Source of the DNA: Larus michahellis
Taxonomy: Eukaryota > Chordata > Aves > Charadriiformes > Laridae
Direction: 5' to 3'
DNA: 64,000 nucleotides
Assembly (NCBI RefSeq): GCF_964199755.1
Contig: NC_133914.1
Span: forward strand, 2,852,001 to 2,916,000
A program made the position numbers and the translations under genes. The notes under the pieces are model-generated. The model was not told the DNA's origin and searched no databases. It saw only the letters and a program-made list of their open reading frames with translations. Positions 37,809 through 50,700 of this stretch are shown piece by piece (position 1 is the first letter of the stretch; each line of letters starts with the position of its first letter).

Positions 37809-40531
37809 TTAAGCTGATTCTGGTATCAAGCCGTACTTCTGCTTCAGGATTTCAACTGTAGATGTCAGTGCGCTGTGGGGGGAAACAGAACCATCCGAAA
37901 AAGGGTTTTTAAGGATTAAACTGCATTTTCCGGGAAAGAGGCATCAGCTAGACGCAGTACTGCATTTTGAACCAAGGAGAACATGAACTCCAGAAACCAC
38001 AGCGTTTACATAGAAGCTTTTAGAAAGGGGTCTCCTGGGCTCGGAATTTGAAGTGCTCTTTCAGGATTTCTGAGCCTCCTGCTAATTAAGCTAAGCGACA
38101 TTAATGTCAAGGTTCAACTGCTATGGGAAAAGAAGCAAAACACAACCCGCCCTAACTTGAAAGCCTCATTTCATTTCAAGTAAATAAAAAGATACGTTTA
38201 TATTCAGCAAAGAGTGCTCACCAGCCAGGCCGAATGATGGTGAATTTCCCCGACACAGATAAGTCGACCACGGTTGACCCCAAACGACACTCTGGGCTCT
38301 GGACATCCCCTATCGGGCCTCCATCGATGATTAAGGACAACTGAGGCCACAGGTCTTGGAATTCCTGAAAAAAGAGAGATGTGGCTAACAGCCCTGAAGC
38401 TGGTTTGTGATCGTGTTTTAACAGACACTGCTGGACGTTCCGCTGCCAAGGGACGTGGTCCCTCTCCTTCCTCTATCAGGTCAGCTCACTTTTTTCTGTC
38501 ACAAACACATCCCAGTTTGATTTCTGAGAACACATTTATCTCAGAGATGCAGGAAAGCCACAAGGATTCTCTGGCTGGAGACTTCTTAGCTGCACCACTG
38601 TGTATTAAAGAGCGCACAAAAAAAAAGCTAGAGACCTATTAAGACATTTGGGGGCAAGGACAGGGTGTCTGTCCGGTACTATGCACAGCTACACCATCGC
38701 CAGGGTCACAAGCTTTGCAAAAAGCCATCTCCTTGAGTAACAATTAGTTACCAGGCTGCAAGGAGCTGTACAGACAGCAGCAGTCTCATTGCACAGCCAT
38801 CCCTCCCGCAGCAATTTCTGTCTTTCAGATTTGGCACCCACTTCAAAAGCTGCGTCTAAGCCTTTAAATATCCCTTTTCAGCTCTGCTCTCCTCACCCCT
38901 TAAGGTGAGGGTCACAGCAAGATAGCTACCCCACACCACATATCCACAGGCTGTTTTAACTAGAGATTACCATTTAAAAAAAAAAAAGAATAATAGCAGA
39001 AGAGAAATCCTTATTTTATTGCCAAAGCTGGCTTCCAATTGTGAGAGGCTGGGGCTCTGACAGACTACCACAAAAATGTCACTTAGGGGCAAAAGCAGAC
39101 TTACCGAAACCGTCAGCGTGCTTGCCTGACAGCTGATGTTAGCACTTGTTAAAGCCAGTGGTCCAGAGCAAGCTCGTGCCAGCTCCCTAACAAAAGGGTG
39201 GTTTGGAATACGAACACCCACCAGCTACAAGGAAGAAGAGAGCACGGTTTCACACACAGTAACCATTTTTAACCTTGCCTTGCCTAAAACCCTCTTGACT
39301 TAAAGCTGATACTCTAGAGAATCAATACATCAACGCCTGCTGAATTAGTGATAATGACAGACACGCTTTCAAAGTTAGCCCCTAGAGTTGGGTTACGCCG
39401 TGTTCAAATAAATCACGGGGAGCACAACAGCACAGGGACCAGCTTCAGGAAAATGCCAGTCACTGCCAAGCACGCTATGCACATGCGTAAGAATAAAGGC
39501 TACTACAGCAGAAGCACAAAAACAGTGTACCGTCCCCCAAAAACACAGAGATTCATCCTGTGCGAAGACCTACCGATGTGAAAGGATTCAAGTCTTTATT
39601 TAGTTCTTCCGAACGCTTCAAGACCAGGGTCACAGGCCCTGGCAGCAGGTCCCGCAGCAGCTCGTCCGGCACGTTCACCTGGCAGTACCTGTGGGGCAGG
39701 AGGTGGTTCATGGCTTCACCCAGACCCGGCTCCCCCCGGGAGCAGCAGCCACCGCCACCGGCTGGTACGGCACAAGGGCTGGGGCCCGGTGCAGAGCCCC
39801 GGGGCACGGCACGGTGACCAGCGGCCTGCACCCACCTGTAGAGCCGCTCCACGTCCCCCAGGCAGATGGCCAGCGGCTTCCCCCCGTTCCGCCCCTTCAG
39901 GCTGTAGATGCTCCGCACGGCGGCGGAGTCCTGGGCCAAGCAGGCCACGCCGTAAACCGTGTCGGTGGGCAGCGCCACCAGCCCGCCCGCCTGCAGGGCA
40001 CCCGCAGCGGCCGCCACCGCCTCCTTCCAGCCTGCGCCACACCGCCGGTCAGCGGGGCGGCTCCGCACCCCCGGCCCCACGTCCCCGGCCCAGCACCCTC
40101 AGCCCGGGCCCCGCACCCCCGACCCGGCCCCCCCGGCCCCACACCCCCGGCCCCTACCCCGCACCCCCAGCCTCGGCCCTCCCACCACCCCCGGCCCCGC
40201 ACCCTCAGCCTCGGCCCTCCCACCGCCGCCGGCCCCACACCCCCGGCCCCGCACCCCCGGCCTCAGCCCTCCCACCATCCCCGGCCCGGCGGCCCCGGCC
40301 GCACACCCCTGGGCCCACAACCCCGTCCCGCTCCAGCGCCGGCCCCGCACCCCCGGCCCTCCCACCACCGCCGGCCCCGGCTCCCCTACCCTCCCCGCCG
40401 CCCGCGCCTCCCACCGGTACCGCACCCCGCGGGTCGGGCCGGGCCGGCAGCAGCAGGCGGTCGCCACAGCCGCGGCCCGGCCCCACCGCCTCCGCCGCCC
40501 GCGCCAGCCCCGCCAGCGTCGCCGGCCGCAT
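37809..40531 (-). CDS. YRDC: YRDC, threonylcarbamoyl-AMP synthase (complete, six exons)
   Basis: The enzyme makes threonylcarbamoyl-AMP from threonine, bicarbonate and ATP for the t6A37 modification of ANN-decoding tRNAs, in cytosol and mitochondria. Coding exons on the minus strand: 40531 to about 40390, 40031-39836, 39688-39574, 39224-39105, 38364-38222 and 37872-37809 (TAA). All joins are AG/GT and phases agree. Family blocks are PTDTVYGVACLA, SLKGRNGGKPLAICLGD, DLLPGPVTLVLKRSEELNKD, GPLALTSANIS, SPECRLGSTVVDLS and TIIRPG. The N-terminus is Arg-rich, as expected for a mitochondrial presequence. The exon 1 donor is ambiguous: GAGG|GTAGGG (end 40390, about 259 aa) or CGGG|GTGCGG (end 40426, about 247 aa) both keep frame. 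The human protein is 279 aa. The exon 6 ending, KQKYGLIPESA, is shorter than the human tail. Confidence 0.95.
40070..40389. repeat. GC-rich low-complexity tract in YRDC intron 1
   Basis: Imperfect units of the type CCCCGGCCCCGCACCC repeat for more than 300 bp, with interspersed CCTCAGCCTCGGCCCTCCCA. All six frames are largely open because of the composition. It is an intronic minisatellite-like tract between YRDC exons 1 and 2. Confidence 0.8.
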
Positions 40532-40593
40532 GCAACAGCCGCTTCCGGCGCGCGCCCGGCGGCGCGGTGACGCAAATCCGGGGCGGTGCCGGG
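40532..40593. promoter_or_regulatory. Bidirectional YRDC / C1orf122 promoter core
   Basis: Only 62 bp separate the start codon of YRDC (minus, 40531) from that of C1orf122 (plus, 40594), within a CpG island of about 39,720-40,920. The 5' UTRs of the two genes must be very short, overlap, or contain upstream introns. The spacer includes AGCCGCTTCCGGCG (ETS-type CTTCCGG) and GGTGACGCAAA (a CRE/ATF-like half-site). No TATA box is seen. Head-to-head pairing of these genes is also found in human. Confidence 0.75.
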
Positions 40594-40905
40594 ATGGCGG
40601 CGGCGGGGTGCGGCGGGCGGCGCACGGTGGGTGCTGGCGCGGGGCGGGGGCGGGTTGGCGGCCCGCGGTGCCGACGGTGACCGCCGCCTCTGCCGCAGGT
40701 GGAGGACGAGCTGCGCCGCCGCATAGAGTCCCGGCAGCGGCGCCTGCGGGCCCGCATCGCCGCCTGCGAGGAGCTGACGGCGGGGATGGCTGCCCTGCGG
40801 GCCGCCCTGGCCGCCGACCGGCGGGAGACGGGCCCGGCCCCCGCCTCACCCGGCTCCCCGGATCGGCGGGCGCCGGGCCCGTCCCGGGGGGACGTGGGGG
40901 TCTGA
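40594..40905 (+). CDS. C1orf122: C1orf122 homologue, small coiled-coil-like protein
   Basis: Two coding exons: 40594-40626 (MAAAGCGGRRT) and 40699-40905, joined at ACG|GTGGGT and TGCCGCAG|GTGGAG in phase 0, giving 79 residues. The core ESRQRRLRARIAACEELTAG aligns with the human core [20 protein letters not shown], and position and orientation match the human locus. The N-terminus is shorter than the human one, and the C-terminal third is Pro/Ala/Gly-rich. Heptad-like spacing of L/I/A in residues 13-45 suggests a helix or short coiled coil. The molecular function is not established. An upstream non-AUG or alternative first exon is possible. Confidence 0.82.
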
Positions 40906-41081
40906 GGGACCGGGTCTGCCGGGAGTGGCCCGAGGGGGCGAGCGGCCCGTAGCGACCGGGGGCGCCCCGGCAGAGCCCGGCCCTGAGGAGCCAGCGACTG
41001 TCACCGACTGCCCCAGCTGCGGCCCTGGACTTTGCCTTCTCTTGTTGCACTGATCCCTTATTTTATTAATCTGCACTTTGA

Positions 41082-41087
41082 AATAAA
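41082..41087 (+). terminator. C1orf122: C1orf122 polyadenylation signal
   Basis: AATAAA in the context TTTGAAATAAAGCGG lies 177 nt after the C1orf122 stop codon, followed by TTGGCTCAGTCCGCGTC. It gives a transcript ending near 41,105. Confidence 0.75.
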
Positions 41088-43104
41088 GCGGTATTGGCTC
41101 AGTCCGCGTCCCGTCCCCTCCATACACAGCGGTCGGCAGCTGCTCGCTGCAGGAGCGCGGCCTTCGGGGGGATGGCACCCCTTGGGGTCACACGTGGCCA
41201 CTTTCCTGGGCTACTAACGGGGCTGGAGCAGTTGCAGTGGCACCCGGGTTGTGGGGAGCAGCCGGCCCGCGGCCATAACCGCACTCCCCAAGTCCCTGCT
41301 GCGTGAGCAGGGGCTGGAGCCTCCTCCAGCTGCTGGGGGAAGGTTTTTTTGCCACATGTTTTAAAACACTGTTTTACTACACTGAAATCTTGATTTATTC
41401 AGAGTGGAGATTCAGTCTGTTTTCCTTATTGCCAATAGCTTTCCCCAAAGTTCCCATTCTCTTTATTGGAAAGTACTGGGCATCCCCGCTGTGAAGGTTT
41501 TAGGTACTAAAATGACCATCTTTACCAGAGGAAATTTTGCCTTTCACGGCACCTCGCTGGCGCTCGCCAGGGCGGGGGGAGGTATGCTGAGCACAGCTGG
41601 TGTTTGCAGGAAAGGGACCACGCAAGCATTTCCCACTTTCAAAAATGAAGAATAACACATAGATTCACAACATCCACTCTAACTCTTATCCGTGCCCAGG
41701 TGAAGTTTGTTTACGAAGTCACTGTTGGTGAGGGAGGGAAGCACCTGCTGTTGGAAATACCTTCATGGCCTGAGCTGGCCTAGGGGGCAGGAGGACGCTC
41801 ACACTCATCTCCCAGCTAAGTTATAAATGCTCTTAGGAAAGACTATTATAACACAATGTTTAAATAAGCATTTAATTAGGATTCCATTAGTATTAATATT
41901 GCTTTCAATTCCAAAAAAGTTAATTTCCACTTCTTTGCAGATATTTCAAAGTACAATATTAACTTCATACAAAATGAGCAATTAAGCAAACACCATTATT
42001 TCACATTTTACATTCTTCAAAAAATACAAATTCATATTTTACTCTTTTTTGGGTTTTGGAGATGCTCTTCCTTTGGAAGTACTGTACCTGTAACTAACAT
42101 CTTCACATTGCTCAATGTAAGCACATTTGTTCCCGTGTTTCATAGTTAAATAAATTCCTTTTAACACCATACACACATTCTTGAAAAACTGGGGTTTTCT
42201 TTTATTTCGTCATCTCCAAGACCAGCGCCCAGCTCCCCACACGTGCCGAATGAAACAAAAGCAGGAAGCAGCCAGACTGCGGTTCTCCCAGAGCTGCCGG
42301 GCGGACGGCGATGCTGAAGGCGGCTTCGGGAGGAGCCGGACCCGAGGTCCGCGCAGCCCTGCGCGCCGGTGCCGGGCTGGGTGAGATGGGGCTGCAACTA
42401 CAACTCTCCAGAACAAGGGTCAGACAGTCAGCTCCGGTTCAGTAAGCAAGTGGAAGGACACAAAGCTACACAGCAAGAAATACCAGCTACTGTAACTACG
42501 GTACTGCAAAAACATACCCTTGATTTTGCTGAAAAAGATCATATGAAAAAAATTTCTTGTAAGAAAAAAGTAGAAACTGCATTTATTTGAGAAAGTGTAC
42601 ACTGCATAACAAACCAAATTTTGGCCAGCTTGCACACCATCAAAAGCATGGTGTGGGATTTTTAAACTAGTTCCAAGAACACACACACTCAGACTACGTA
42701 CGCTACTACATAAATATCCAGTTTAATTTGCATTTCTCAGTGCAGACACAGAATCCAACTTCTAGAACATATGATCTCTATCAAGACAAGACGCAAAAAA
42801 GTTAAAAGTTCAGCCCTGTCCATGAGTATCAACTACAGGTAACATTTATAAAAACTTGACATTGTTTCCAAAATATGTTACGGAAAAAATAGTGTACCAA
42901 TTAAAAACTATGCAATCAGAAATTTGTAGGGTTTATTAAAGACATGCTTTCTTCTTTTTTGTTTGGTTTTTTTTTTTTCTTATTTTTTTTTCCTTATAGT
43001 CCAAATTGACTCTACCAGTTCTGCCCAGCTAGCTCAGATCGCTCATGCCAAGGACTTTCCACCTGTAGATCTCAAAGCATTTGACAAACACAAGTTCTCG
43101 TGCT

Positions 43105-43245
43105 CCTGATTTCGGAGGGAGGGACGGGAGGCAGGGGCAGGGCGAGCGACTTGCCCAAGGTCTCGCAGCCAGCCAGCGGCACAACAGAGACCGCGACACC
43201 GAGATCCGGCTGCTCCACATCCCGCACGCGGCTGCCAGCCGTGCT
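43105..43245 (+). mobile_element. Ancient MIR SINE relic
   Basis: The words GAGCGACTTGCCCAAGGTCT and CGCAGCCAGCCAGCGGCA resemble the MIR core, which reads ACTTGCCCAAGGTCACACAG then CTAGTAAGTGGCAGAGC. It is preceded by a degenerate G/A-rich stretch where MIR has GAGGAAACTGAGGC. It is highly diverged, as expected for a relic older than birds. It lies within the inferred MTF1 3' UTR, antisense to the gene. Confidence 0.6.
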
Positions 43246-45337
43246 CCCCCCCGGAATCAGGAACAGCTTTTCATCTCCAGTCAATTCCAAGGGCAATTTC
43301 ACCTCAACTCCTCTCCCCCAGCAGCTCCACAACCAACAGGCCAGTCAGCAGCTCCTTCTCCGAGCTCTGTTTATAATCGGTGCAGGAAGAGTACTGTAAA
43401 CAGTTTAACGACGTTGCTGCAGTTGCAAAAACAATTATCGTGGATGGCTGCAGAAGCGCCATCCTCCATGAAGTAAGGCAGGTAACATGACATCAAAAAC
43501 AATTGCCAAGACAAATTTTAAAGGTGCAACATGCCCGTTTCAGACCAGCTTGTCACTTCTGTTCGTACTCGCGTGGCAGAACAGAGCGGAGGACGAGGGA
43601 GAAAGAATATACGCCAACAACACAGTTGCGTCCGACAGAAGTGACAAGCAGCCCACCAGAAAGCGTGAGAGAAAAGGCCTGCGAAAGCACAGTGCTCTCA
43701 GTGGAATATTTGCATAGATTGGACTTTGCTAATGATGCATAATTTCTCTTGGGCACAGACAGGGAAGGGCAGTATGTCACGGAGCTAGTTACTACGGAGA
43801 TTCGGTTAGACAGACACAGACAGACTGACCACGCGGGACAATGATCTTTAGCTACAAGTATTGCACCAAGTTAAGTGCTCATCTTTGCACACCCCTGTTA
43901 ACTTTTACTCAGAGCAAAAATAAACTTTGTGAAAGTATATACAAAAGAAATTGCAGCAATTGGGTTAAAGATAAAATAACCTAAAGTGCATTTTAGATAC
44001 CAGTATGAGGTTCTGCGAACTAGTCTTCCTGGACACAGTCAGCATTACAGAAGTGCCCAATTCGTACTTTGTTCTATATAATTCAGTACCAGCATTTAAA
44101 CAGTGCTGATTTTTCCATCCCTCCACCACCTACACGCATGAAAAGCGACTTCTCCAGCCTTCAGCTGCACGCCAAGTCTGCTTGCTTGGGTCACTGCTTG
44201 GCGACTAGAGCTACTCACGTTGGTAATTAGACCCATTCTACACGTTTAAGCTTCGGCACCCATCTAGAAACTGTAAGTAACCAAGTAAATCCCCAAAAGA
44301 CACAAAACAGCAAAACCTTTAACACAGAACAACCCGGAGCCGTGCAGTTTTGCTCTTTGACTGATAATTAAAGGGGTTCGTGAAATGAAGATTTTGCAAG
44401 GGGAGGGCACGCTGTTCTCGGGGGCTCCAGCGTATTAACAGAAAACATACCCCTTTCTGGGAATCCAATGTCTTACCAAATCTACAGTGGTAGAAACTCC
44501 TCCCTTTATTAAAAATGTTATTGTGAATATGCTAAATGCTGGGCCAACAAGGGGAGAAGGGCAGAAAATTCTCTGGCACCGAGGAACCTCAGGGCTTTGC
44601 TGCAACCGCCCTCTCTTGCCAGCTGCTCGCAGGTCCCCTCCCATCCGAGCGCGTTACTGACCCCCTGTCAGGGCAGCGTTCCATCGCACAGCACTGGGAT
44701 AACGCACATGTCCACTGCGAAACCGATCAGATACATGCAGCATGGAACACGCGGGAAAGCAGACCAACAATTAAACAACGAAAGCACACATCTGTACAAC
44801 GCGACCAGGTGGGATGCAGGCGCTCACAGAATCACGCTGCTTTTGCCTCATTACACACCCTAATTAGTTTCACCTAAATTGCAGCCTGCCTGATGCACAT
44901 AACAAGAGGGTAACAGCAAACTCAATGCACCTAAAAGTCAGCGTAAACTTGGAACACGTTGCTTTTCCCAGCACACACCAACAGAGGACAGCAGCTGTGA
45001 AGAGAAAGCAGCAGAGTTAAACTCCGACACCCGCTCGCTCGGGAAGGACACGTGCAGCCAGTCACCACACTTCAAATTAGCTTCCCGTCTCAAAGCCTTT
45101 GGTAGATTCTTCTACTCGTTTCTGCCACAAAGCAGTTTCTGAAGATGCTACAAGCGTGTTTTAGGTGGACTAAATTACGAGTAGCAAATGTAGCATGGAA
45201 AAACGCTTCCCTGAAGGATGGAAAGACTCGGAAGAGGTTGCTACGTCCCCCAGCTGTCACATTTCAGGCCACATCTGGTACCCTTGTCCCCATCAGAGAA
45301 AACCCCACAACTCCAGAGGAATCCGCATCAGCAGTCT

Positions 45338-45361
45338 CACACACGCGCGCACACACACACA
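45338..45361. repeat. (CA)n microsatellite
   Basis: A short CACACACGCGCGCACACAC tract, interrupted by CG repeats. Confidence 0.85.
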
Positions 45362-47715
45362 TCCACTCACCCTCAAACACCACAGCCACACCACGCAGAG
45401 AGGCCCGTCGCAGCGCCCGTGCCCAGGACCCCCCAGCAGCTCCAGGCGCTGCCTGCCCTCCTCGGAAGTGGAGCTCTACGCAGGAGAGCTGGCAGGAGAC
45501 GCATCCCTGGGAGGACAGTCCCAGCCACGCAGGCCTGAGACTATTTCTTGTGTGTTCAAAGCAGTTCTTGCTGCCGTGACACCAAACTCTATCACCAGAT
45601 GAAGCTATAGGAGAAAAACAAAGGAGGCCACCATCTCACTGCCCTCGAGGGATTCCTGCTACAAGAACAAAAAGGAAAACACCTTGTTAATCCGTGTTTC
45701 ACGGATGCAAACCTTATTGCCGCAGGACCCACATCCCCGCTGCCACAGCACTGCAACACACGCCAACACGCGCAGAGGGGAAACACAATTAGTGTTTCCC
45801 ATTCAGCTGGTGCCCCCAAGCTCATCACTGCAATTACCAAAAAAAGAGAGCACTCTGCCCTGGCAGAGTCAGACAACGCTTGACAGGCAAAAAGCATTCT
45901 TTGCACAGCCTCTCCTCCCTAACGGGACACAGTTTTCCCTCCTGCACTTAACGACTGGAAGCAAGTTGTCAGAGGCACGAAGCGCCAGTTCCCTCCAGCC
46001 CGACTCCCTCCGTGCTTGGCAGAGGATTCGCAAGGGGATCGCACACACGAGATCGCTGACGCCACTGTCCCAGGAAGACTGTGACAGCGGTGTTGGTAAG
46101 GCTACACAGAGCATGTCGCAAGAGGGCTATAAACCTGCTAACCATCCGTATCCCGAGGTCTGGCTGCACTCCTATGATCCTCCCCCAGCAGGTACAGAGA
46201 GCAGCTTTGATCAGAGGGAAAGATCTCTATCCACTAGGAGCTTGCATTCCTAAATTTAGTGCGCAGAGACACTCCACGTTAATTGGCTTACAGTCATTAT
46301 CTTTGTATCTCGCTAATGACAACGCTGTAAGCCGAATAAAGACTATTTAATATTCTTTCCTTTAACACAAAAAGACTGACAGCCAAAGCCAGAAAGATGG
46401 ATAAAACACTATAAAATTACATTTTTTAAAACAATGCAGCATAAATAAACTATTTAGAATGAGACTGCATTTATTGCAACATTACAGGCTTTTTGGTGGA
46501 AGGGGGGTTTGTGTTTTATTTACCCTGAGTAGGTTAGAATATAGACTTTCAGTTTGATATGAAAAACTACTATGTTGTGTAACATCTTTTAGTCAAGAAA
46601 TAGCCCCGTGCACAAAAAGCTGGCATTGCAGTAGGTTGGAGGCAGATTCAGGCAGAAATTATGTAGCTTAACAGAAAAAAAAAAAAAAAGGAAGCGTTTA
46701 GGGACAGCTGAAGGACAGACTCACTGAATTCAAACTGAATTTATGTTGAATCATTCTGAAAATTTTCCTAGGAGTTGTTCTTGACAGAAGATGAGAGTAA
46801 CCAGCAAAGGCACCATGCTCCTGATTAAACAGTCGCGGGGGTTAAGAGGATGACTTGTTTCTGAACAGAGCCAAATAAATCAAAAGAGCAACAGGCACCA
46901 CTCTGACTACTCCTGGGACCCCCCGCGGCCTTCAGAGAGAGGCAAAAAAAACCTGACTCGACCCCGAGTAAGCAGGGGCTCCCATTGTGTTCCCACGTTG
47001 TGAAACAGTGTGTCTGCCACCACACTTGTAAGTCCTAATGAAATTAAATGAACAGATCTATCAGGAGCACAAGGTGCTTGCGCTCGACTGAAATAAATTC
47101 CACAAAGTTTCCATAGGCTTTAGTAACAGCGTTGCCACAAAGCAAACCCAGGCATCAGCTCCCAACTCAGTGATGTGACAATCACATTCCAATAAAATTG
47201 TGGATAAATCATCTTCTACAATAATGCCATTTTCTACTACAGCAAATCCTTTCCTGGGCTCCCCCTATAGTGCATGGTTAGTATCAGACGTAAGAGACAG
47301 AGGAAAATTATAGACCCAAGGAGCTGTAACAAAGACCCACTCGCTGCCAGTACCTTAATCCCAAACATAAGTGATGTGCAATTGGAGACAAACTAACCCC
47401 CCCTTTTTCTTTTTAAAATCTTTTTGCAAACGAGTAACCTTAACTTCTGTGTTCACATATGACAAGCAAAAGTGACAGACAGTGCAGCCAAAACAGTTCA
47501 TATATAACTTAGCTTTTTCTTTTTTTTTTTCCTTTTCTTTTTTTAGATAGATTCTCAAAGACGGATGTACCTGGGACGTGACTAAGATGACATCTGTGAA
47601 GCAGAAATAAGCCACAAAACTTCCAAAGAGGAAGGAGAAAGAATCGATCCTTCAGTTTCTGCTTCTAAGGAGAAGGGTTTTACCCTCCAGGTGCAAAGGA
47701 AAATCTGGAACATCT

Positions 47716-50700
47716 TCACTTAGAGAAGCTGCTATTCAAACCAATTTCTTCCTCACCCTGCAGTAGTGCTTCGATTGGAATTATATTAGATGGGGTTTCA
47801 GGGCTTTGGAGGGACAGAAAGTCCGATACATCCATGGCACTTAACGTTTCAGTCTGCGAGTCTGAAGGGTTAACTATCTGACTGCCCTGCCCACAGGAAG
47901 GAGAAGGGGAAGAGGAAGGAAAGGTCTGAGGCTGCAGCTGGGGAGCTGGCTGCTCCAAAGCTTTTGAATCAGGTGAGGAACATTCCTTCTTAACGGTGGC
48001 TTTATCCTTGGCAGAGTCTCGGCAGGCACACTGACACTGGCAGGCCTCCTCCTGCTTTATAATAATGACAGGAACACTGAGACCAATCTGCTGAACAGCG
48101 TTTCCTGAAGGTGAAACAAAGACAAAACACAACGGAACTACATAATTTCACAGCGGGGAGAGACAAATCATCTTTGTTAAATTAGATTGTACGCACCTTG
48201 CAGCACAGATTATGTGTTACTTTGTCCAAGCACAATTAATACCTCTAGCAGATGATAAATAAGAAAAAAGCGGCAGGTACTCTGTTGATGAGCAGCCTGT
48301 TCAGGTTGAACCCAGGCACTAGAATTCCAATCTAAATTTTTTACGCAGCACAGTATGTCTCTTCTGACAACTGTTGTAACCTTTACAGCATAAAATCCGA
48401 TAAAGAGCAGCATCCAAATGCCCCCGATCTTTGAAGACGATGATATAACATTACACCAGTAATTCTACTCCTTGACACCAACACAGGTATTTTCCTGTTC
48501 ATGTTCTCTTGTCTGCTTCCCTTTCGCATCTTGCTCATCACGCTTCCTCCTCACTCTTCCTATGCTGCTCTACTTGCCCGGCTTCCTTTCTTTTTGAAGA
48601 TTTAAGTTTTAAGCTTACCTGATCTCTCTTGACTCTGATTGATTCATCTTTGCAATACAACAACACCGTGTAGGAAGCACATTATGGAACAGAACTTCTA
48701 CAGTTGTGTATCATTTTGATAGTGCTTACAAAAAACAATTACTAAAGAACTGATTTAAGTTTTACTACCCGTTTCATGTCTTCATTTAAAAGAACAAAAA
48801 ACAAATTGTGTCCTTGCATTTCTATCTCTTATTCTTCTCTGTAAGTTCCATTAAAATACCATTTTTATGAATACCAGATCTGATTTGTGAACCTGATTAT
48901 TGTTAGAGAAATTACTACAGGACGGATCTCAGCACCGATCTATAAATCCGCAGACTGCGCTTAAAACCCCAGGAAGGTAAAAAAAAAAACAAAAACGATC
49001 GTCTTCAACGTTTCTGCAAGCAATAAAATCACCACAAAACCTGGTCAAGTAACAGTACAACAGAGAAAAAGAAAGGAAGTTCAGCGTCAAGCTTACCTGT
49101 GTTGCCAGCTACTGGTAATGCAGTGGTAAAAAAAACCTTTTCTACTACTTTTGGAACTTGTGGCTTTAAGGAAAAAAAAAAAAAAAAGAAAAAAGTGTGA
49201 GTTGATTCCAATCAAATTTCTATTCTTCAAATTCTAAATAGCTGCAATCAAAAGAAACAGCTATACACACATTGCAAAGAGAACACACAGAAAAAAAACC
49301 AACAAGTTAAAAAATATAACACTTAAGCTTGTTTCTGGGCTATGTTCTGGCTATTGCAGAACTCAGAGCATTACTTCAGTAGTCCTAAAGACGGGGAGTA
49401 ATCACCCTCCCCACTACTTGCTTGTTAACACAGCTAGTCGGTTTTGACATCTGAATGACCGTATTCTTAAAAAACCTGCTGTGCTTGCTCCTACTGCTTG
49501 TACCTGCTGCCATTCACTCTTGACTATTTCCAACTGAGAAAGTCTAAAGACAGCGACAGCATTCTTAAAGATAAAACACTCAAAGTCTCAGCTGTCCAGA
49601 TTTACTGGAGAACCAGAAACACTGTTTTCCTCGAAAACTTTTCGTTATCTTTATCAGGCTGTATCAGGAAGAGACAGATTACAAAATGTGTAAACACAAA
49701 CTTTACAGCGCTTTTTGTGCTTCTAGTTGTCCAAAGTAATAGATTAAAACCCACGTATATTCTCAGGCCACGTGGTGCGCTCTCCTGGATAAAGCAAGCT
49801 GATACCTGCTGGGAGAAGTCTGTCCCTGGGGAAAGGACGACAGCAAATTTTTTCTGAACCCTGGATTTCTCTGTCTATTCTCAATTTATTTCTCTATCTA
49901 TTTTAGGGGCTGTATTGGTGACACACATATAGTCCCTCCTGGTTTGTATCTTACAATTCCAGGTTTGATGCCCATCCTTTTCAAAGGCAAGGACTCTAGG
50001 AGGAAGAGGGACGGTTCAAGCTGTTTCAAAGCTGTGCTGCATATACTAACCATTTGTTCTTGGCTTTGCGGAGAACCAGTGGCACCATTTAAGATCCATT
50101 GCAAGTTTTGCTCTCCCATGACAATGCTGGACTGCAGAATAGCGGTGCTCTGAGAAGGAGTAATTGTTATAGTCGGATTACTGGTCAGAACAGAGTTCGC
50201 ACCAACAGGCACAGTCTGAACTACAGCTGGCAGGGGCTCAGTGGCACTCGATGCTGTTGGGGCAGATGCCCCAGCAACCACCGAAAGTCCTTGTACGATG
50301 GGCTGTGGCGGTGTCTGAGTGTGCTGCAGGAAGTCTTGGTGACTGGCCGCAAACTGTGTGCTGTGAGGAACAGGCACTTCTGGGGATTGTAAAACAGTTG
50401 CAGGATTTCCAAATGCAGCTTGCTGTGAGCTGGTTCCTATGGAGGAGGGAGCAGCAGGTGCTGCTGAGGCTTGTAGTGCTGAATGCGAAGGCTCAGAGAT
50501 GCCAAGCTGCAGTACAAGTGGAAGAGACAACGACGCCGAGTCTCCTGCAGAAGGTGGAACAGCAGTGACTGAGTCTGCATCGCCATTAAAACCTTCAATC
50601 AAGGCAGCTGCCAAAAGACAGAAAGAAAAAGAGATACATCAGTTCTCTTAAGATCTGAATAAACAACTTTTTCAACAAACTTATCAGCTGGCTGATGGAT

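Larger units (their letters stand above)
41850..47715 (-). other. MTF1: Inferred long MTF1 3' UTR
   Basis: Nearly 5.9 kb of AU-rich non-coding sequence follows the MTF1 stop codon and reaches the tail of C1orf122, as in human, where the two genes end close together (from memory). Candidate minus-strand signals are ATTAAA at 41876-41871 and AATAAA at 42206-42201, 42939-42934 and 46520-46515. Alternative cleavage is likely. The exact end is inferred. Confidence 0.5.

Noticed and set aside
39691-40952. Plus-strand frames of 329 and 387 codons
   Set aside because: They run antisense through YRDC exons and the GC-rich repeat of YRDC intron 1. The real plus-strand gene here is the small C1orf122.
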